A DNA stretch of 64,000 nt from Alkalihalophilus pseudofirmus (lineage in GTDB: Bacteria; Bacillota; Bacilli; Bacillales; Bacillaceae_D): positions 2,522,001 through 2,586,000 of the forward strand of contig NZ_CP117835.1 of assembly GCF_029094545.1 (NCBI RefSeq). Direction: 5' to 3'. The notes under the pieces are model-generated. The model searched no databases. It was not told where the DNA came from and saw nothing but the letters and a program-made list of their open reading frames with translations. The stretch's first letter is position 1; each line of letters opens with the position of its first letter. Of this stretch, positions 17,843 to 26,717 are shown piece by piece. The position numbers and the translations under genes are program-made.

Positions 17843-18718
17843 CTAATCTTCTTGCAAGAGATCTGAAAGTACATTGGCTAATATTTTCCCAGCCGTTTTA
17901 GGGGCGACAATTCCTGGGAGACCTGGTGCAAGCAGTGCTTTCATCCCTCTCTTTTCAGCATACCTAAAGTCCGTCCCCCCTGGCTTTGAGGCTAGATCAA
18001 TAATAAGAGCGTGCAGCGGCATCTCTGCGAGAACCTTTGCAGTAATGATTAATTCGGGAACGGTGTTAATGCATATATCTACATCTGCTAATTCTTCTTT
18101 TAAGTGATCGGTATGAAAAGGCGTTAATCCCATTTCTGTGATTCTTGCTAGTTGATGTGACTCGTTTGCCCCAACTTTAACATTTGCACCTAGGGCATCA
18201 AATGTTCTCGCTACAGACATTCCTACTCGACCTAATCCTATAACAGCTACACACGCACTATGGATCGTAATATCCGTATGTTGTATTGCCATCATAATGG
18301 TTCCTTCTGCAGTAGGAATCGAGTTATAAATAGCTATATCATCTCTATCCATTAATTTAACAAGTCTTCGTTTCGCTTTTTTTACGTATTGATTAAGGGT
18401 GTCATTTGTGATCCCTGAAAAAATGGTGCAATGCTGAGGTGTTTGACTGAACATCTCGGGTGTTAATGTTACTTTTTCATTCGAGAAAATGGTTTCAATT
18501 TCCCCTTCATTGTTCATTCCGCTTACCGGAAGCAAGATCGCATCGACTTTATTCCACTTCACATCATCAATCGATTGCTTGGATGCCCCTATATAACCAT
18601 CATCTAATTGGTCAAAACCAACTAATGAAAGCTTTGCATCCAGCGTTGATAATTTGCGAATAATCTCAAGCTGTCTTGCGTCACCCCCGATGACGACTAT
18701 TACTTTACCCGTTAACAT
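17843..18718 (-). CDS. spoVFA: Dipicolinate synthase subunit A
   Basis: 291 residues. Two Rossmann-like regions are visible: VIVVIGGDARQLEI at the N-terminus and a NAD(P)-binding VAVIGLGRVGMSVARTF near 165. SpoVFA is the dehydrogenase-like subunit of dipicolinate synthase, which supplies the spore core with Ca-dipicolinate for heat resistance. The ATG at 18718 has AGGGA upstream. A sigma-K-type promoter lies about 100 bases upstream, consistent with late mother-cell expression. Confidence 0.95.
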   Translation of the reverse strand: MLTGKVIVVIGGDARQLEIIRKLSTLDAKLSLVGFDQLDDGYIGASKQSIDDVKWNKVDAILLPVSGMNNEGEIETIFSNEKVTLTPEMFSQTPQHCTIFSGITNDTLNQYVKKAKRRLVKLMDRDDIAIYNSIPTAEGTIMMAIQHTDITIHSACVAVIGLGRVGMSVARTFDALGANVKVGANESHQLARITEMGLTPFHTDHLKEELADVDICINTVPELIITAKVLAEMPLHALIIDLASKPGGTDFRYAEKRGMKALLAPGLPGIVAPKTAGKILANVLSDLLQED

Positions 18719-18815
18719 CAGCGTCCCTGCCCCTTTCCTAAAGTAGCCTTCGCCCCCACATGTCGTCAGTTTTATATACGTTGGAGGGAGTAACAGTATC
18801 TGAATTGATTCACGA

Positions 18816-18843
18816 TAGCATATGTATAAACTTGATAATGGGT
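18816..18843 (-). promoter_or_regulatory. Putative sigma-K promoter of spoVFA-spoVFB
   Basis: The minus strand reads AC (18842-18843), 17 bases, then CATATGCTA (18816-18824). This fits the sigma-K consensus of an AC-centred -35 and CATA-N3-TA -10 exactly. It lies between the ymxH terminator and spoVFA. The B. subtilis operon is known to be sigma-K dependent. Confidence 0.62.
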
Positions 18844-18879
18844 GAATAAAGGGAGTGATTTAAAAGACATGACTCAAAC

Positions 18880-18910
18880 AAAAAAACACACTGCCTATCT
18901 GCAGTGTGTT
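18880..18910 (-). terminator. Intrinsic terminator after ymxH
   Basis: A perfect 10-bp stem AACACACTGC / GCAGTGTGTT (18885-18894 with 18901-18910), six-base loop, followed on the minus strand by a T run. The stem overlaps the ymxH stop codon. Confidence 0.88.
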
Positions 18911-19151
18911 AATCAGGAAAACCCATATCTATGATAATCATATCTTGACCAATCTTTTTAATTTGATTCCAATATACCGTCACTTCTTTTTCTTTTTTAC
19001 CAAATCCAAACCATTTCATCGTCGGTACAATAAACGCTTCAATTTCTCCCGTTTCCTCATTAATCAGTAGGTCTGTCTGACCTAGGATTCCCATGCGTTC
19101 TCCTTTTTGGTAATCAATGATTTCTTTGTTGCTGATCTCACTTAGCCGCAT
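18909..19151 (-). CDS. ymxH: YlmC/YmxH family sporulation protein (PRC-barrel)
   Basis: 80 residues with a PRC-barrel-like fold (MRLSEISNKEIIDYQKGERM, then DMGFPD at the end). The YlmC/YmxH family is found in endospore formers; its molecular function is unknown. The ATG at 19151 has GGAGGAA upstream, and part of that SD lies at the edge of an inverted repeat (19161-19197) that could form a leader hairpin. It sits between mlpA and spoVFA as in B. subtilis and has its own terminators on both sides, so it is probably monocistronic. Confidence 0.9.
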   Translation of the reverse strand: MRLSEISNKEIIDYQKGERMGILGQTDLLINEETGEIEAFIVPTMKWFGFGKKEKEVTVYWNQIKKIGQDMIIIDMGFPD

Positions 19152-19160
19152 GCTCTTCCT

Positions 19161-19197
19161 CCGTTCTCTAAGGGTTTATGATAGTATATGAGAACGG
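19161..19197 (-). repeat. Inverted repeat in the ymxH leader
   Basis: CCGTTCTC (19190-19197 on the minus strand) and GAGAACGG (19161-19168) are perfectly complementary over eight bases with a loop of about 21. The second arm runs directly into the AGGAAG of the ymxH SD. The loop contains CATATACT, which could be part of a -10 region instead. Confidence 0.5.
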
Positions 19198-19202
19198 CAA
19201 TT

Positions 19203-19232
19203 AAAATAGACCAGCTATATAGCTGGTCTATC
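19203..19232 (-). terminator. Intrinsic terminator after mlpA
   Basis: A perfect 11-bp stem ATAGACCAGCT / AGCTGGTCTAT (19206-19216 with 19221-19231), four-base loop, followed on the minus strand by TTTTAATT. It begins just past the mlpA stop. Confidence 0.82.
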
Positions 19233-19236
19233 TCGC

Positions 19237-20478
19237 TTAGGCTCTTAACGATTTAGGAACTTCTCCGGTTGAACTAATAAGTGAAATAGCAGGTTCAGTG
19301 GAAAGCAGTGATTGAGCAAGACGATTAACATTTTCTAATGTAACATTATTGATCTCAGCTAAAATATCGTCTAACGTGCGATGGCGCTTTAACATCAACT
19401 CATTTTTACCGTTTCTGCTCATTCTTGAATTGGTACTTTCTAAACTTAGCATTAAGCTTCCTTTTAATTGTTCTTTCCCATTTTGAAGTTCTTTTTCATT
19501 CATTCCTGCTTCACACAGTCGGCTTGTTGTCTGATTAAGGGCAACTACCAGCTCATCTAATTGCTCTAATGCCGTACCTGCATAGACGGTCAACATACCG
19601 CTGTCTTGATAGGAGGAATGGTAAGAAAATACGGAATAACATAATCCACGCTTTTCTCTAATTTCTTGGAACAGGCGGCTGCTCATGCTGCCTCCTAGTA
19701 AGTTATTTAGCAGAATTAAGGAATAGACATCTTTATTGCCAATTTCTAAACCAGGATAAGCAAGACATAAATGTGCTTGTTCCGTTTCCTTTTTACGTGT
19801 AATCAACTCCGATTGAAAGCGTGGTGCACTGGCTTCATATTGATAAGTTGTTGGTTTAACCTCTTTGAAAATATCTTTGATCGATTGAATGACCTCATCC
19901 GTTATATTTCCTGCAATAGAAATGACCACATGGTCTCCAGTATAGTAACGGTCCATGTAAGAACGTAGCGCCTCTTCATCGAATGTTTTAAGAGTCTCTT
20001 GTGTTCCTAAAATAGGATAGCCTAATGAATGTTCACCATAAGCCGCCTTACTTAAGAGATCATGTACAATATCATCAGGAGTATCATCCACCATTTTTAT
20101 TTCTTCAAGCACGACATTTCTTTCTTTTTGAAGCTCTTTCGCCTCAAATTCAGAGTTGAAGAACATGTCCGATAATACATCTACAGCAATCGGTGCATGC
20201 TCATCCAGCACTTTTGCATAATAGCACGTATATTCTTTTGAGGTAAATGCATTCACTTGACCGCCGATTTTATCAAATGCCTCGGCAATATCTGCAGCAC
20301 TTCGCTTTTTTGTGCCTTTAAAGAACATATGCTCTAAAAAGTGGGAAATACCATTTTCATGCACTTCTTCATAACGAGAACCTGTTCCTATCCATACTCC
20401 AATAGAAACAGACCTTACCGTCGGAATTGCCTCTGCCATAATTCGTACACCATTATCTAATTCAATCTTTTGTATCAA
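19237..20478 (-). CDS. mlpA: M16 family zinc peptidase MlpA (YmxG)
   Basis: 413 residues, an M16 peptidase with the intact inverted motif HFLEHMFFKGT near residue 47 and a downstream EKxxxxEEI-type Glu (ERNVVLEEIKMVDDTPDD). In B. subtilis MlpA (YmxG) is a mitochondrial-processing-peptidase-like protein reported to affect protease gene expression; its substrates are not known. The start is TTG at 20478 with AGGGGG eight bases upstream. It lies just downstream of ylxY (17 bases), probably in one transcript, and ends at a terminator. Confidence 0.92.
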   Translation of the reverse strand: MIQKIELDNGVRIMAEAIPTVRSVSIGVWIGTGSRYEEVHENGISHFLEHMFFKGTKKRSAADIAEAFDKIGGQVNAFTSKEYTCYYAKVLDEHAPIAVDVLSDMFFNSEFEAKELQKERNVVLEEIKMVDDTPDDIVHDLLSKAAYGEHSLGYPILGTQETLKTFDEEALRSYMDRYYTGDHVVISIAGNITDEVIQSIKDIFKEVKPTTYQYEASAPRFQSELITRKKETEQAHLCLAYPGLEIGNKDVYSLILLNNLLGGSMSSRLFQEIREKRGLCYSVFSYHSSYQDSGMLTVYAGTALEQLDELVVALNQTTSRLCEAGMNEKELQNGKEQLKGSLMLSLESTNSRMSRNGKNELMLKRHRTLDDILAEINNVTLENVNRLAQSLLSTEPAISLISSTGEVPKSLRA

Positions 20479-20495
20479 TCTATATCCCCCTAAAA

Positions 20496-21473
20496 TTAGT
20501 CATCCAGGGTTACACCATTATGAATTCTTGTCTCACTCATTAATTCTGAAACCGTACCAAGTTCAAGCCCTTTTGCTTGAATCCCTTCAATCATCTCCTT
20601 GAGCCCGGCCGCTGTAGGCTCGGTTGGATGCATCAAAACCATCGCTCCAGGATGTACTTTATTTAAAACACGATTGACCATTTCATCAGGATGTGGTTTT
20701 TTCCAGTCTACAGTATCAACCGACCATAGGATGGTCATCATTCCATGAGCACGAGCTTGATCTACCACTCTTTGAGAATAACTTCCGCTAGGCGGGGCAA
20801 ACCACTTAGGTGTAACATCTAACGTAGCAAGTATGACGTCATTTGTTTTTTGTAATTCTTCATTTACTCTTTCAGTAGTTAGTGATTTCATATCAGGATG
20901 CGAGTATGCATGATTTCCTATTTCATGACCTTGTTCTAGTATCATTGTAGCCATTTTCGGATTGTTTTTAACCCAAGATCCATCTAAAAAAAAGGTCGAC
21001 TTCACACCGTAATCCTTCATCACCTTTAACATTTCAGGAATATACTCATTTCCCCATGCCACATTCACTAAAAAACTGACCATGGGCTTTTTTTCATTCC
21101 CTTTATAAATAGGTGTCGGAGGCAGGTCCTCTAAATGAACCGACGGTGCTGTTTCCTTAAATACAAGCCTATCCTCATTAAATGTTCCCAGCTTCTTCAT
21201 CTTATCATAGGAGGCATCAACGTCAACCTTTAACCCGTTGTAGCCAGGGAGAGCCTTCCAGACCGGATCCACCCTTGCATCTATCGCATCTTCTTCAAAT
21301 TGTTCTTTATTCAGTTCAATTTCTTCATAAAGAGGATCTTGCTGCTTCATAACCATTGTTGTATCTTGCTTCAATTCATTTATGTATTGCAAAGAGAACG
21401 GATTTTGCACCGCTCCAAAAGAAATAACCATTAAACAGCAGCCTAGAAATAACACAGATACAAACTTTTTCAT
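20496..21473 (-). CDS. ylxY: Polysaccharide deacetylase-like protein YlxY
   Basis: 325 residues. A signal anchor (MKKFVSVLFLGCCLMVISFG) is followed by a linker and a NodB-type domain from about residue 125. The metal-binding H-x3-H is present (NHAYSHPDM), as are DTVDW and LMHPT. The first motif, usually TFDDG, reads NVAWGNEY, and the RxPxG-type motif reads APPSGSY, so the catalytic Asp and Arg appear to be missing. A role in cell wall or spore cortex is inferred from the family. The ATG at 21473 has AAGGAGG ten bases upstream. Confidence 0.88.
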   Translation of the reverse strand: MKKFVSVLFLGCCLMVISFGAVQNPFSLQYINELKQDTTMVMKQQDPLYEEIELNKEQFEEDAIDARVDPVWKALPGYNGLKVDVDASYDKMKKLGTFNEDRLVFKETAPSVHLEDLPPTPIYKGNEKKPMVSFLVNVAWGNEYIPEMLKVMKDYGVKSTFFLDGSWVKNNPKMATMILEQGHEIGNHAYSHPDMKSLTTERVNEELQKTNDVILATLDVTPKWFAPPSGSYSQRVVDQARAHGMMTILWSVDTVDWKKPHPDEMVNRVLNKVHPGAMVLMHPTEPTAAGLKEMIEGIQAKGLELGTVSELMSETRIHNGVTLDD

Positions 21474-21583
21474 TCTAATCAATCCTCCTTCTATTGGCAT
21501 ACTATGCAATAAAGAAGGTTGATAGAACAAGCTTCCTAATACCCTTATTTAGTTAAGGAAGTAAGGTCAATGCCGCAACGACT

Positions 21584-21611
21584 AAAAAAGAGACAAGATT
21601 ATCCTTGTCTC
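21584..21611 (-). terminator. Intrinsic terminator after pnp
   Basis: GAGACAAG / CTTGTCTC (21604-21611 with 21590-21597), six-base loop, followed by six T on the minus strand. Confidence 0.83.
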
Positions 21612-21618
21612 CTTCATC

Positions 21619-23733
21619 TTATTTTCCTGCTTGTTCTTGTTTTTCTTTCTCTTCTTTTAAGATGACTTTACGAGACAGGTTCACTCGTCCTTGGTTATCA
21701 ATTTCAGTTACACGAACTAAAATCTCATCGCCAATACTTACGACATCTTCTACTTTATTAATACGTTCCTCAGCTAGTTGAGAAATATGAACAAGGCCAT
21801 CTTTCCCTTTAAATAGCTCGACAAACGCTCCAAACTTCTCAATACGTTTTACTTTACCAAGGTACGTTTGACCAACTTCAACTTCACGAACAATGTCTTC
21901 GATAATTTTACGAGCTTGTTCGTTCATTTTACTGTCTACTGAAGAGATGTAAACTGTACCATCTTGTTCGATATCAATTTTGACACCAGTTTCTTCAATA
22001 ATCTTGTTGATCATCTTACCGCTTGGTCCAATAACATCGCGAATCTTATCTGGATTCACATGCATAGTCATAATTTTAGGAGCATACTCAGATAATTCAC
22101 TACGAGATTCGCTGATTGCAGATAGCATATTATCTAAAATAACCATACGGCCGCGCTTAGCCTGTTCAAGAGCCTGCTCAAGAACTTCACGGTTAATACC
22201 AGAGATCTTTATGTCCATTTGCAGAGCAGTTACACCCTCTTTAGTACCTGCTACTTTAAAGTCCATATCTCCAAGCGCATCTTCCATACCTTGAATATCT
22301 GTTAATACCGTTAGATGCTCATCTTGTTTTACAAGACCCATCGCAATACCTGCTACCGGTGCTTTAATAGGTACACCAGCATCCATCATTGCTAAAGTAC
22401 TTGCACAAATACTTGCTTGAGAAGTTGAACCATTTGATTCAAGAACTTCTGACACAAGACGGATTGTGTATGGGAAGTCATTTTCACTTGGAATGATCGG
22501 TTCAAGGGCACGTTCACCTAAAGCACCATGACCAATTTCACGACGGCCCGGTCCACGGATCGGTCCTGTTTCCCCTACACTAAATTGCGGGAAGTTGTAA
22601 TGGTGCATAAAGCGTTTAGACTCTTCAATACCAAGTCCATCAAGAATCTGCACATCGCCAAGTGCTCCTAGTGTACAAATGCTTAACGCTTGAGTTTGTC
22701 CTCTTGTAAAAAGACCTGATCCATGTGTACGAGGCAATAGATCAACTTGTGAAGCTAGGGGACGAATCTCATCAATCGCACGGCCATCAGGACGCACTTT
22801 TTCAACCGTAATTAAACGGCGTACTTCTTCTTTTACTACTTTTTGAAGAACTTCTCGCACATCGCCTACAAGCTCTTCTTGCTCTTCTTCATACTTCTCA
22901 ATAATAGGCTTCATCACAGCATCAATCGCTGCTTGACGTTCATGCTTTTCTTGGACTTGAACCGCTTTTTTAAGATCTGCTTCAGCTAAATTGCGAACAG
23001 CAGACTCAAGCTCAGCATCAACTTGTTTAAGCTGGATTTCTTTTTTCTCTTTTCCTGCAGCTTGTACTACTTCTTCCTGGAAAGCCACTAAGCGTTTAAT
23101 TTCATCGTGACCGTACATAATCGCTTCAAGCATCGTTTCTTCAGGCACCTCATCGGCCCCTGCTTCAACCATGTTAATTGCATCTTTTGTACCCGCTACT
23201 ACTAGATCAATATCACTTTCTTCTAGCTGTTCAGTTGTTGGGTTAATGATCAGTTCGCCATCTTTACGGCCAACCGTAACACCAGCAATTGGTCCATCAA
23301 ATGGAATGTCTGAGATCGATAATGCTAAAGATGAACCGATCATCGCAGCCATTTCAGAGGAACAGTTTTGATCCACACTCATAACAATACTGATTACCTG
23401 AACTTCGTTACGGAAGCCATCAGGGAAAAGAGGGCGGATTGGTCGATCAATTAGGCGGCTCGCTAAGATCGCTTTTTCACTAGGACGGCCTTCACGCTTA
23501 ATAAAGCCTCCTGGGATTTTTCCTGCTGCATATAAACGCTCTTCGTAGTTTACAGTAAGCGGAAAGAAGTTTAAGTTTTTTGGCTCTTTTGAAGCGGTTA
23601 CTGTTGATAATACAGCTGTATCACCATAACGAACAAGTACTGCTCCATTTGCTTGTTTAGCAAATTGACCTGTTTCTACCGTTAGTTCACGGCCTGCCCA
23701 GTCAATTGAAAAAATTTGTCTTTCTTGTTCCAT
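21619..23733 (-). CDS. pnp: Polynucleotide phosphorylase
   Basis: 704 residues, the standard size. Two RNase PH domains (about 10-230 and 310-545, with motifs such as [13 protein letters not shown] and FTRGQTQAL), an alpha-helical linker, a KH domain (about 555-615, [17 protein letters not shown]) and an S1 domain (about 620-690) follow in order. A phosphorolytic 3'-5' exoribonuclease of the degradosome-like network. The C-terminus is a short Lys/Glu tail. The ATG at 23733 has GAGGAG upstream. A leader hairpin at 23852-23876 could be an RNase target for autocontrol. Confidence 0.97.
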   Translation of the reverse strand: MEQERQIFSIDWAGRELTVETGQFAKQANGAVLVRYGDTAVLSTVTASKEPKNLNFFPLTVNYEERLYAAGKIPGGFIKREGRPSEKAILASRLIDRPIRPLFPDGFRNEVQVISIVMSVDQNCSSEMAAMIGSSLALSISDIPFDGPIAGVTVGRKDGELIINPTTEQLEESDIDLVVAGTKDAINMVEAGADEVPEETMLEAIMYGHDEIKRLVAFQEEVVQAAGKEKKEIQLKQVDAELESAVRNLAEADLKKAVQVQEKHERQAAIDAVMKPIIEKYEEEQEELVGDVREVLQKVVKEEVRRLITVEKVRPDGRAIDEIRPLASQVDLLPRTHGSGLFTRGQTQALSICTLGALGDVQILDGLGIEESKRFMHHYNFPQFSVGETGPIRGPGRREIGHGALGERALEPIIPSENDFPYTIRLVSEVLESNGSTSQASICASTLAMMDAGVPIKAPVAGIAMGLVKQDEHLTVLTDIQGMEDALGDMDFKVAGTKEGVTALQMDIKISGINREVLEQALEQAKRGRMVILDNMLSAISESRSELSEYAPKIMTMHVNPDKIRDVIGPSGKMINKIIEETGVKIDIEQDGTVYISSVDSKMNEQARKIIEDIVREVEVGQTYLGKVKRIEKFGAFVELFKGKDGLVHISQLAEERINKVEDVVSIGDEILVRVTEIDNQGRVNLSRKVILKEEKEKQEQAGK

Positions 23734-23851
23734 TACGCGTACTCCTCTCGTACACTAAAATTATTCATTCTTTTCTTATTATTACCGATTTATGTGAAAA
23801 ATAAAAGAGTCAATGGCAAATCTCGGGGTTATAGGCTCTGTTATGTAAAGA

Positions 23852-23876
23852 CCCTACATATCGATGTGATGTAGGG
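23852..23876 (-). promoter_or_regulatory. Hairpin in the rpsO-pnp spacer (pnp leader)
   Basis: CCCTACAT / ATGTAGGG is an 8-bp perfect stem with a nine-base loop and no T run after it. It lies between the rpsO terminator and the pnp start, so it would be in the pnp leader. Leader stems cut by RNase III control pnp in enterobacteria; a parallel here is speculation. Confidence 0.45.
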
Positions 23877-23903
23877 ATCATTTTCCAACACTTATAAATG
23901 TAG

Positions 23904-23930
23904 AAAAAAAGCGGGAAATCTTCCCGCTTT
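23904..23930 (-). terminator. Intrinsic terminator after rpsO
   Basis: AAAGCGGGAA / TTCCCGCTTT (23908-23917 with 23921-23930) with a short loop, followed by seven T on the minus strand. Confidence 0.88.
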
Positions 23931-23939
23931 CATCATAAC

Positions 23940-24209
23940 TTATCGACGTAAGCCAAGCTTGTCAACAAGGTTACGGTAACGTGTAACATCTTTGTTACGT
24001 AGGTACGTTAACAAGTTACGACGTTGACCAACCATCTTTAAAAGACCACGACGTGAATGGTGATCCTTCTTGTGAGTACGTAAGTGCTCGTTTAATGTGT
24101 TGATTTGCTCAGTAAGGATAGCTACTTGAACCTCTGGAGAACCAGTGTCAGTATCATGAGTTTTGAACTCAGCAATTAGCTCGTTCTTGCGCTCTTGTGT
24201 TAATGCCAT
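23940..24209 (-). CDS. rpsO: 30S ribosomal protein S15
   Basis: 89 residues, exact family length when started at the ATG at 24209 (GGAGG eight bases upstream): [20 protein letters not shown]. The conserved helices include [20 protein letters not shown] and [14 protein letters not shown]15 binds 16S rRNA early in 30S assembly. It has its own promoter and a structured leader, suggesting autogenous control as known for S15 elsewhere, and its own terminator. Confidence 0.97.
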   Translation of the reverse strand: MALTQERKNELIAEFKTHDTDTGSPEVQVAILTEQINTLNEHLRTHKKDHHSRRGLLKMVGQRRNLLTYLRNKDVTRYRNLVDKLGLRR

Positions 24210-24298
24210 CCTATTCACCTCCCTTTAAATAATCTCCTATTCCCTAGCAAGCGTCGGTGAGTCGCTCTGCCACGAAACGGATGTGTACTTGAAGTACA
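24210..24298 (-). promoter_or_regulatory. Structured rpsO leader, possible S15 autoregulatory RNA
   Basis: About 89 bases between the predicted start and the rpsO ATG. Two stems can be drawn: TGTACTT/AAGTACA (24284-24298) and GAGCG/CGCT with flanking GC pairs around 24240-24275, followed by the GGGAGGTG SD. S15 represses its own mRNA in several bacteria through leader structures; that this is one is inferred from position and structure only. Confidence 0.4.
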
Positions 24299-24304
24299 AC
24301 CCTT

Positions 24305-24333
24305 ACTATACAACGTTCAGCTTCAGAATGCAA
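24305..24333 (-). promoter_or_regulatory. Sigma-A promoter of rpsO
   Basis: TTGCAT (24328-24333), 17 bases, then TATAGT (24305-24310) on the minus strand. Spacing is ideal and both hexamers are close to consensus. It lies just past the ribC stop. Confidence 0.72.
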
Positions 24334-24338
24334 GAAAC

Positions 24339-25286
24339 TTAACAGCTTTTTTCAGCAAAATATTCAATCGCTTCTTCTTTATCTTTATTAATCTGTGAGA
24401 TCAATTCATTGATCTCATTAAATTTTTTCTCAGCCCTTATTCTGCGTTCAAAAACGACCACAGCCTGTTCCCCGTAAATTTCTTGGTTGAAATCAAAAAT
24501 ATTTACTTCGATCGTTGGCTCCTTCTTCTCTTGATTAAACGTAGGCTTATAGCCAATATTACATACTCCGTTGTACCAATTCCCCTTTACTTGAAAACGT
24601 ACGGCATATACCCCGGTTTTAGGTATCTTCATCCGGTCAATTGCCGCTACATTAGCCGTTGGGAAACCAATGGTGCGGCCGCGCTTATCACCATCGACTA
24701 CTTTTCCTAACACGTAGTAAGGCTCTCCTAGATAAGCAGGAATCTTCTCTACACTGCCCTCCTCAATCAGCTCCCTAATCTTTGTAGAACTGATTTTGAT
24801 GTCGCCTTGTTCTACTTTGCTGACAGTGGTTTGGTCAAATTTATTTCTAGAATGAAAGACTAAGGTTTCCATCGTCCCTTTGCCAAGAGAACCATATGTA
24901 AAGTCAAAGCCAGCTACTACATGTACAGCATCTAGTGAAATAATATAATCATCAACAAATTGTTGAGGCGTTAAAGACGCAAACTCTTTAGTAAAGTTAA
25001 CGACATAAAGCGTATCCACACCAAGCTCAGCAATTTTCTTTTCCTTTAAAGGAAGCGGAGTGAGGTAAGGCATAGGGTGTGCTTCTTTTCGCAGCACCTC
25101 TTTTGGATGTGGATGGAAGGTCATAACAGCTGCTTCCACACCCAGCTTAGCTGCTTGCCTGCAGGCAGTTTCAATTACTTTTTTATGTCCAATATGAACC
25201 CCATCAAAATATCCAAGTGCTAATACAATTGGACGTTTTTTTAAGGTATTCGCTTCAATTGGGTGATGCAAATAAATCGTATCCAT
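24339..25286 (-). CDS. ribC: Bifunctional riboflavin kinase / FAD synthetase
   Basis: 315 residues. The N-terminal FAD synthetase (nucleotidyltransferase) domain shows LGYFDGVHIGHKKV near residue 27 and ISSTKIRELIEEG near 165. The C-terminal riboflavin kinase domain (about 180-305) shows GRTIGFPTANV. It makes FMN and FAD from riboflavin; in B. subtilis the gene is ribC. Of two adjacent ATG codons (25289 and 25286) the second has the better spacing to AAAGGGG. It is 35 bases from truB and ends the rimP-to-ribC cluster. Confidence 0.95.
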   Translation of the reverse strand: MDTIYLHHPIEANTLKKRPIVLALGYFDGVHIGHKKVIETACRQAAKLGVEAAVMTFHPHPKEVLRKEAHPMPYLTPLPLKEKKIAELGVDTLYVVNFTKEFASLTPQQFVDDYIISLDAVHVVAGFDFTYGSLGKGTMETLVFHSRNKFDQTTVSKVEQGDIKISSTKIRELIEEGSVEKIPAYLGEPYYVLGKVVDGDKRGRTIGFPTANVAAIDRMKIPKTGVYAVRFQVKGNWYNGVCNIGYKPTFNQEKKEPTIEVNIFDFNQEIYGEQAVVVFERRIRAEKKFNEINELISQINKDKEEAIEYFAEKSC

Positions 25287-25321
25287 CATAATTCCCCTTT
25301 TTCTGCTTTACTTCAGGTAAA

Positions 25322-26242
25322 CTAACTTGTCCAGATCATTTTTTCCGGCTTAATTAATCCAGGCTTAGTAGGATGCTTTTGATAAATGGCTAAGCATTCC
25401 CCTTGTCCATTATATACGGTAAACCGCATTTCATCTAACCCTTTTTCTTCTGATAAAACTGATCCGTATTTTATCAGCTGTTCTACCTCGTTATCTACAA
25501 TGAGCATAGGGAGATGAGCTATTGCTTCATCTAACGGCCTTAAAACTTTTACACGTTCATCTACGCCCTCCATTTCTTCAAGCTCGGAAAGAGAGGTGCA
25601 TACCTCCGTTGTGAAGGGTCCAGAAGCTGTCCGCTTTAGATGGGACATATGCGCAGGAAATCCCAAAGCTTTTCCCAAATCAACTGCAAGTGTTCGTACA
25701 TACGTCCCTTTACTGCATTCCACTTCAAAAGAAAAAGAAAATGTGTTTGATGTTTCATTTAAGGTTAGATCGCTAGTTAACTCTAATCGATGAATCCTGA
25801 CCTTCCTTGTTGGCCGTTCAACCGTTTGATTAGCTCTTGCGTATTCATACAATTTCTTACCATTAACTTTAACCGCTGAATACATCGGAGGGATTTGAGT
25901 AATCTCTCCTTTAAAGGAGTTTAATAAGGCGATGATGTCCTCTTTAGACCAAGGCTTATTAACACCCTTTGTCTCAACTACTTCTCCGCTTGCATCTTCT
26001 GTAGTCGTCGAAAAACCAATGGTTACTTCTCCTACATACGTTTTAGAGTAATCGGACATGTATTGAGCCACCTTTGTCGCCTTGCCGATACAAATAGGGA
26101 GGACCCCTACGACATCTGGATCAAGTGTTCCTGTATGGCCTACTTTTTTTGTTTGATACAGTCTGCGGATTTTCATGACGCAATCATGAGAAGTCATCCC
26201 TGCAGGTTTTAATAACGGTAAAATTCCTTCAATATTATTCAT
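25322..26242 (-). CDS. truB: tRNA pseudouridine(55) synthase
   Basis: 306 residues. Makes pseudouridine 55 in the T loop of tRNAs. The catalytic Asp lies in HTGTLDPDVVGVLP near residue 38, and the family Tyr and Arg regions are visible (YSAVKVNGKKLYEYAR, CSKGTYVRTLAVDLG). A PUA-like C-terminal region follows. I chose the ATG at 26242 (AAGGAG seven bases upstream) over a longer frame. Confidence 0.95.
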   Translation of the reverse strand: MNNIEGILPLLKPAGMTSHDCVMKIRRLYQTKKVGHTGTLDPDVVGVLPICIGKATKVAQYMSDYSKTYVGEVTIGFSTTTEDASGEVVETKGVNKPWSKEDIIALLNSFKGEITQIPPMYSAVKVNGKKLYEYARANQTVERPTRKVRIHRLELTSDLTLNETSNTFSFSFEVECSKGTYVRTLAVDLGKALGFPAHMSHLKRTASGPFTTEVCTSLSELEEMEGVDERVKVLRPLDEAIAHLPMLIVDNEVEQLIKYGSVLSEEKGLDEMRFTVYNGQGECLAIYQKHPTKPGLIKPEKMIWTS

Positions 26243-26276
26243 TATCGTACTCCTTGCTCTTATTCTCAAAGGCGAA

Positions 26277-26308
26277 AGAGGATAGAGAGCATGCGCCCCC
26301 TATCCTCT
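26277..26308 (-). repeat. Hairpin between rbfA and truB
   Basis: AGAGGATAG (26300-26308, minus strand) and CTATCCTCT (26277-26285) form a perfect 9-bp stem around a 14-base GC-rich loop. The following sequence TTTCGCC has only a short T run, so it is more likely a processing or stabilising stem than an efficient terminator. Confidence 0.5.
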
Positions 26309-26351
26309 TAGCAGCATTCTAATAAAACGCTGAACTTATTTATTTAAGTCG

Positions 26352-26693
26352 TTATTTGTTTAAATCATTAATCAATGTTTCAATTCGATTTCCGTATTCG
26401 ATGGACTCATCAAATTCAAACGTAATTTCTGGTGTTTTACGCAGGCGGATTCTCTTTCCAATCTCCGAACGAATAAATCCTTTTGCTTTTGAAAGTCCTT
26501 TTAATGTGGATTCTTTTTGCGCATCGTCTCCAAGAACGGTAATGAATACTTTCGCTTGCTGCAGGTCGCCTGTTACATCTACCCCAGTAATTGTGACAAA
26601 ACTGATACGAGGATCTTTCAACTCCCGCATAATAATATCACTTAGCTCTTTTTTCATTTGTTCTCCTACACGATGTGCTCGAACGTTACTCAT
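26352..26693 (-). CDS. rbfA: 30S ribosome-binding factor A
   Basis: 113 residues, KH-like fold, full length. Opens [20 protein letters not shown] and contains [19 protein letters not shown]. RbfA assists late 30S maturation at the 5' end of 16S rRNA. The ATG at 26693 has GAGGTG upstream. It sits between ylxP and truB as in B. subtilis. Confidence 0.95.
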   Translation of the reverse strand: MSNVRAHRVGEQMKKELSDIIMRELKDPRISFVTITGVDVTGDLQQAKVFITVLGDDAQKESTLKGLSKAKGFIRSEIGKRIRLRKTPEITFEFDESIEYGNRIETLINDLNK

Positions 26694-26717
26694 AGTTGTT
26701 CACCTCTGTTTATACGA

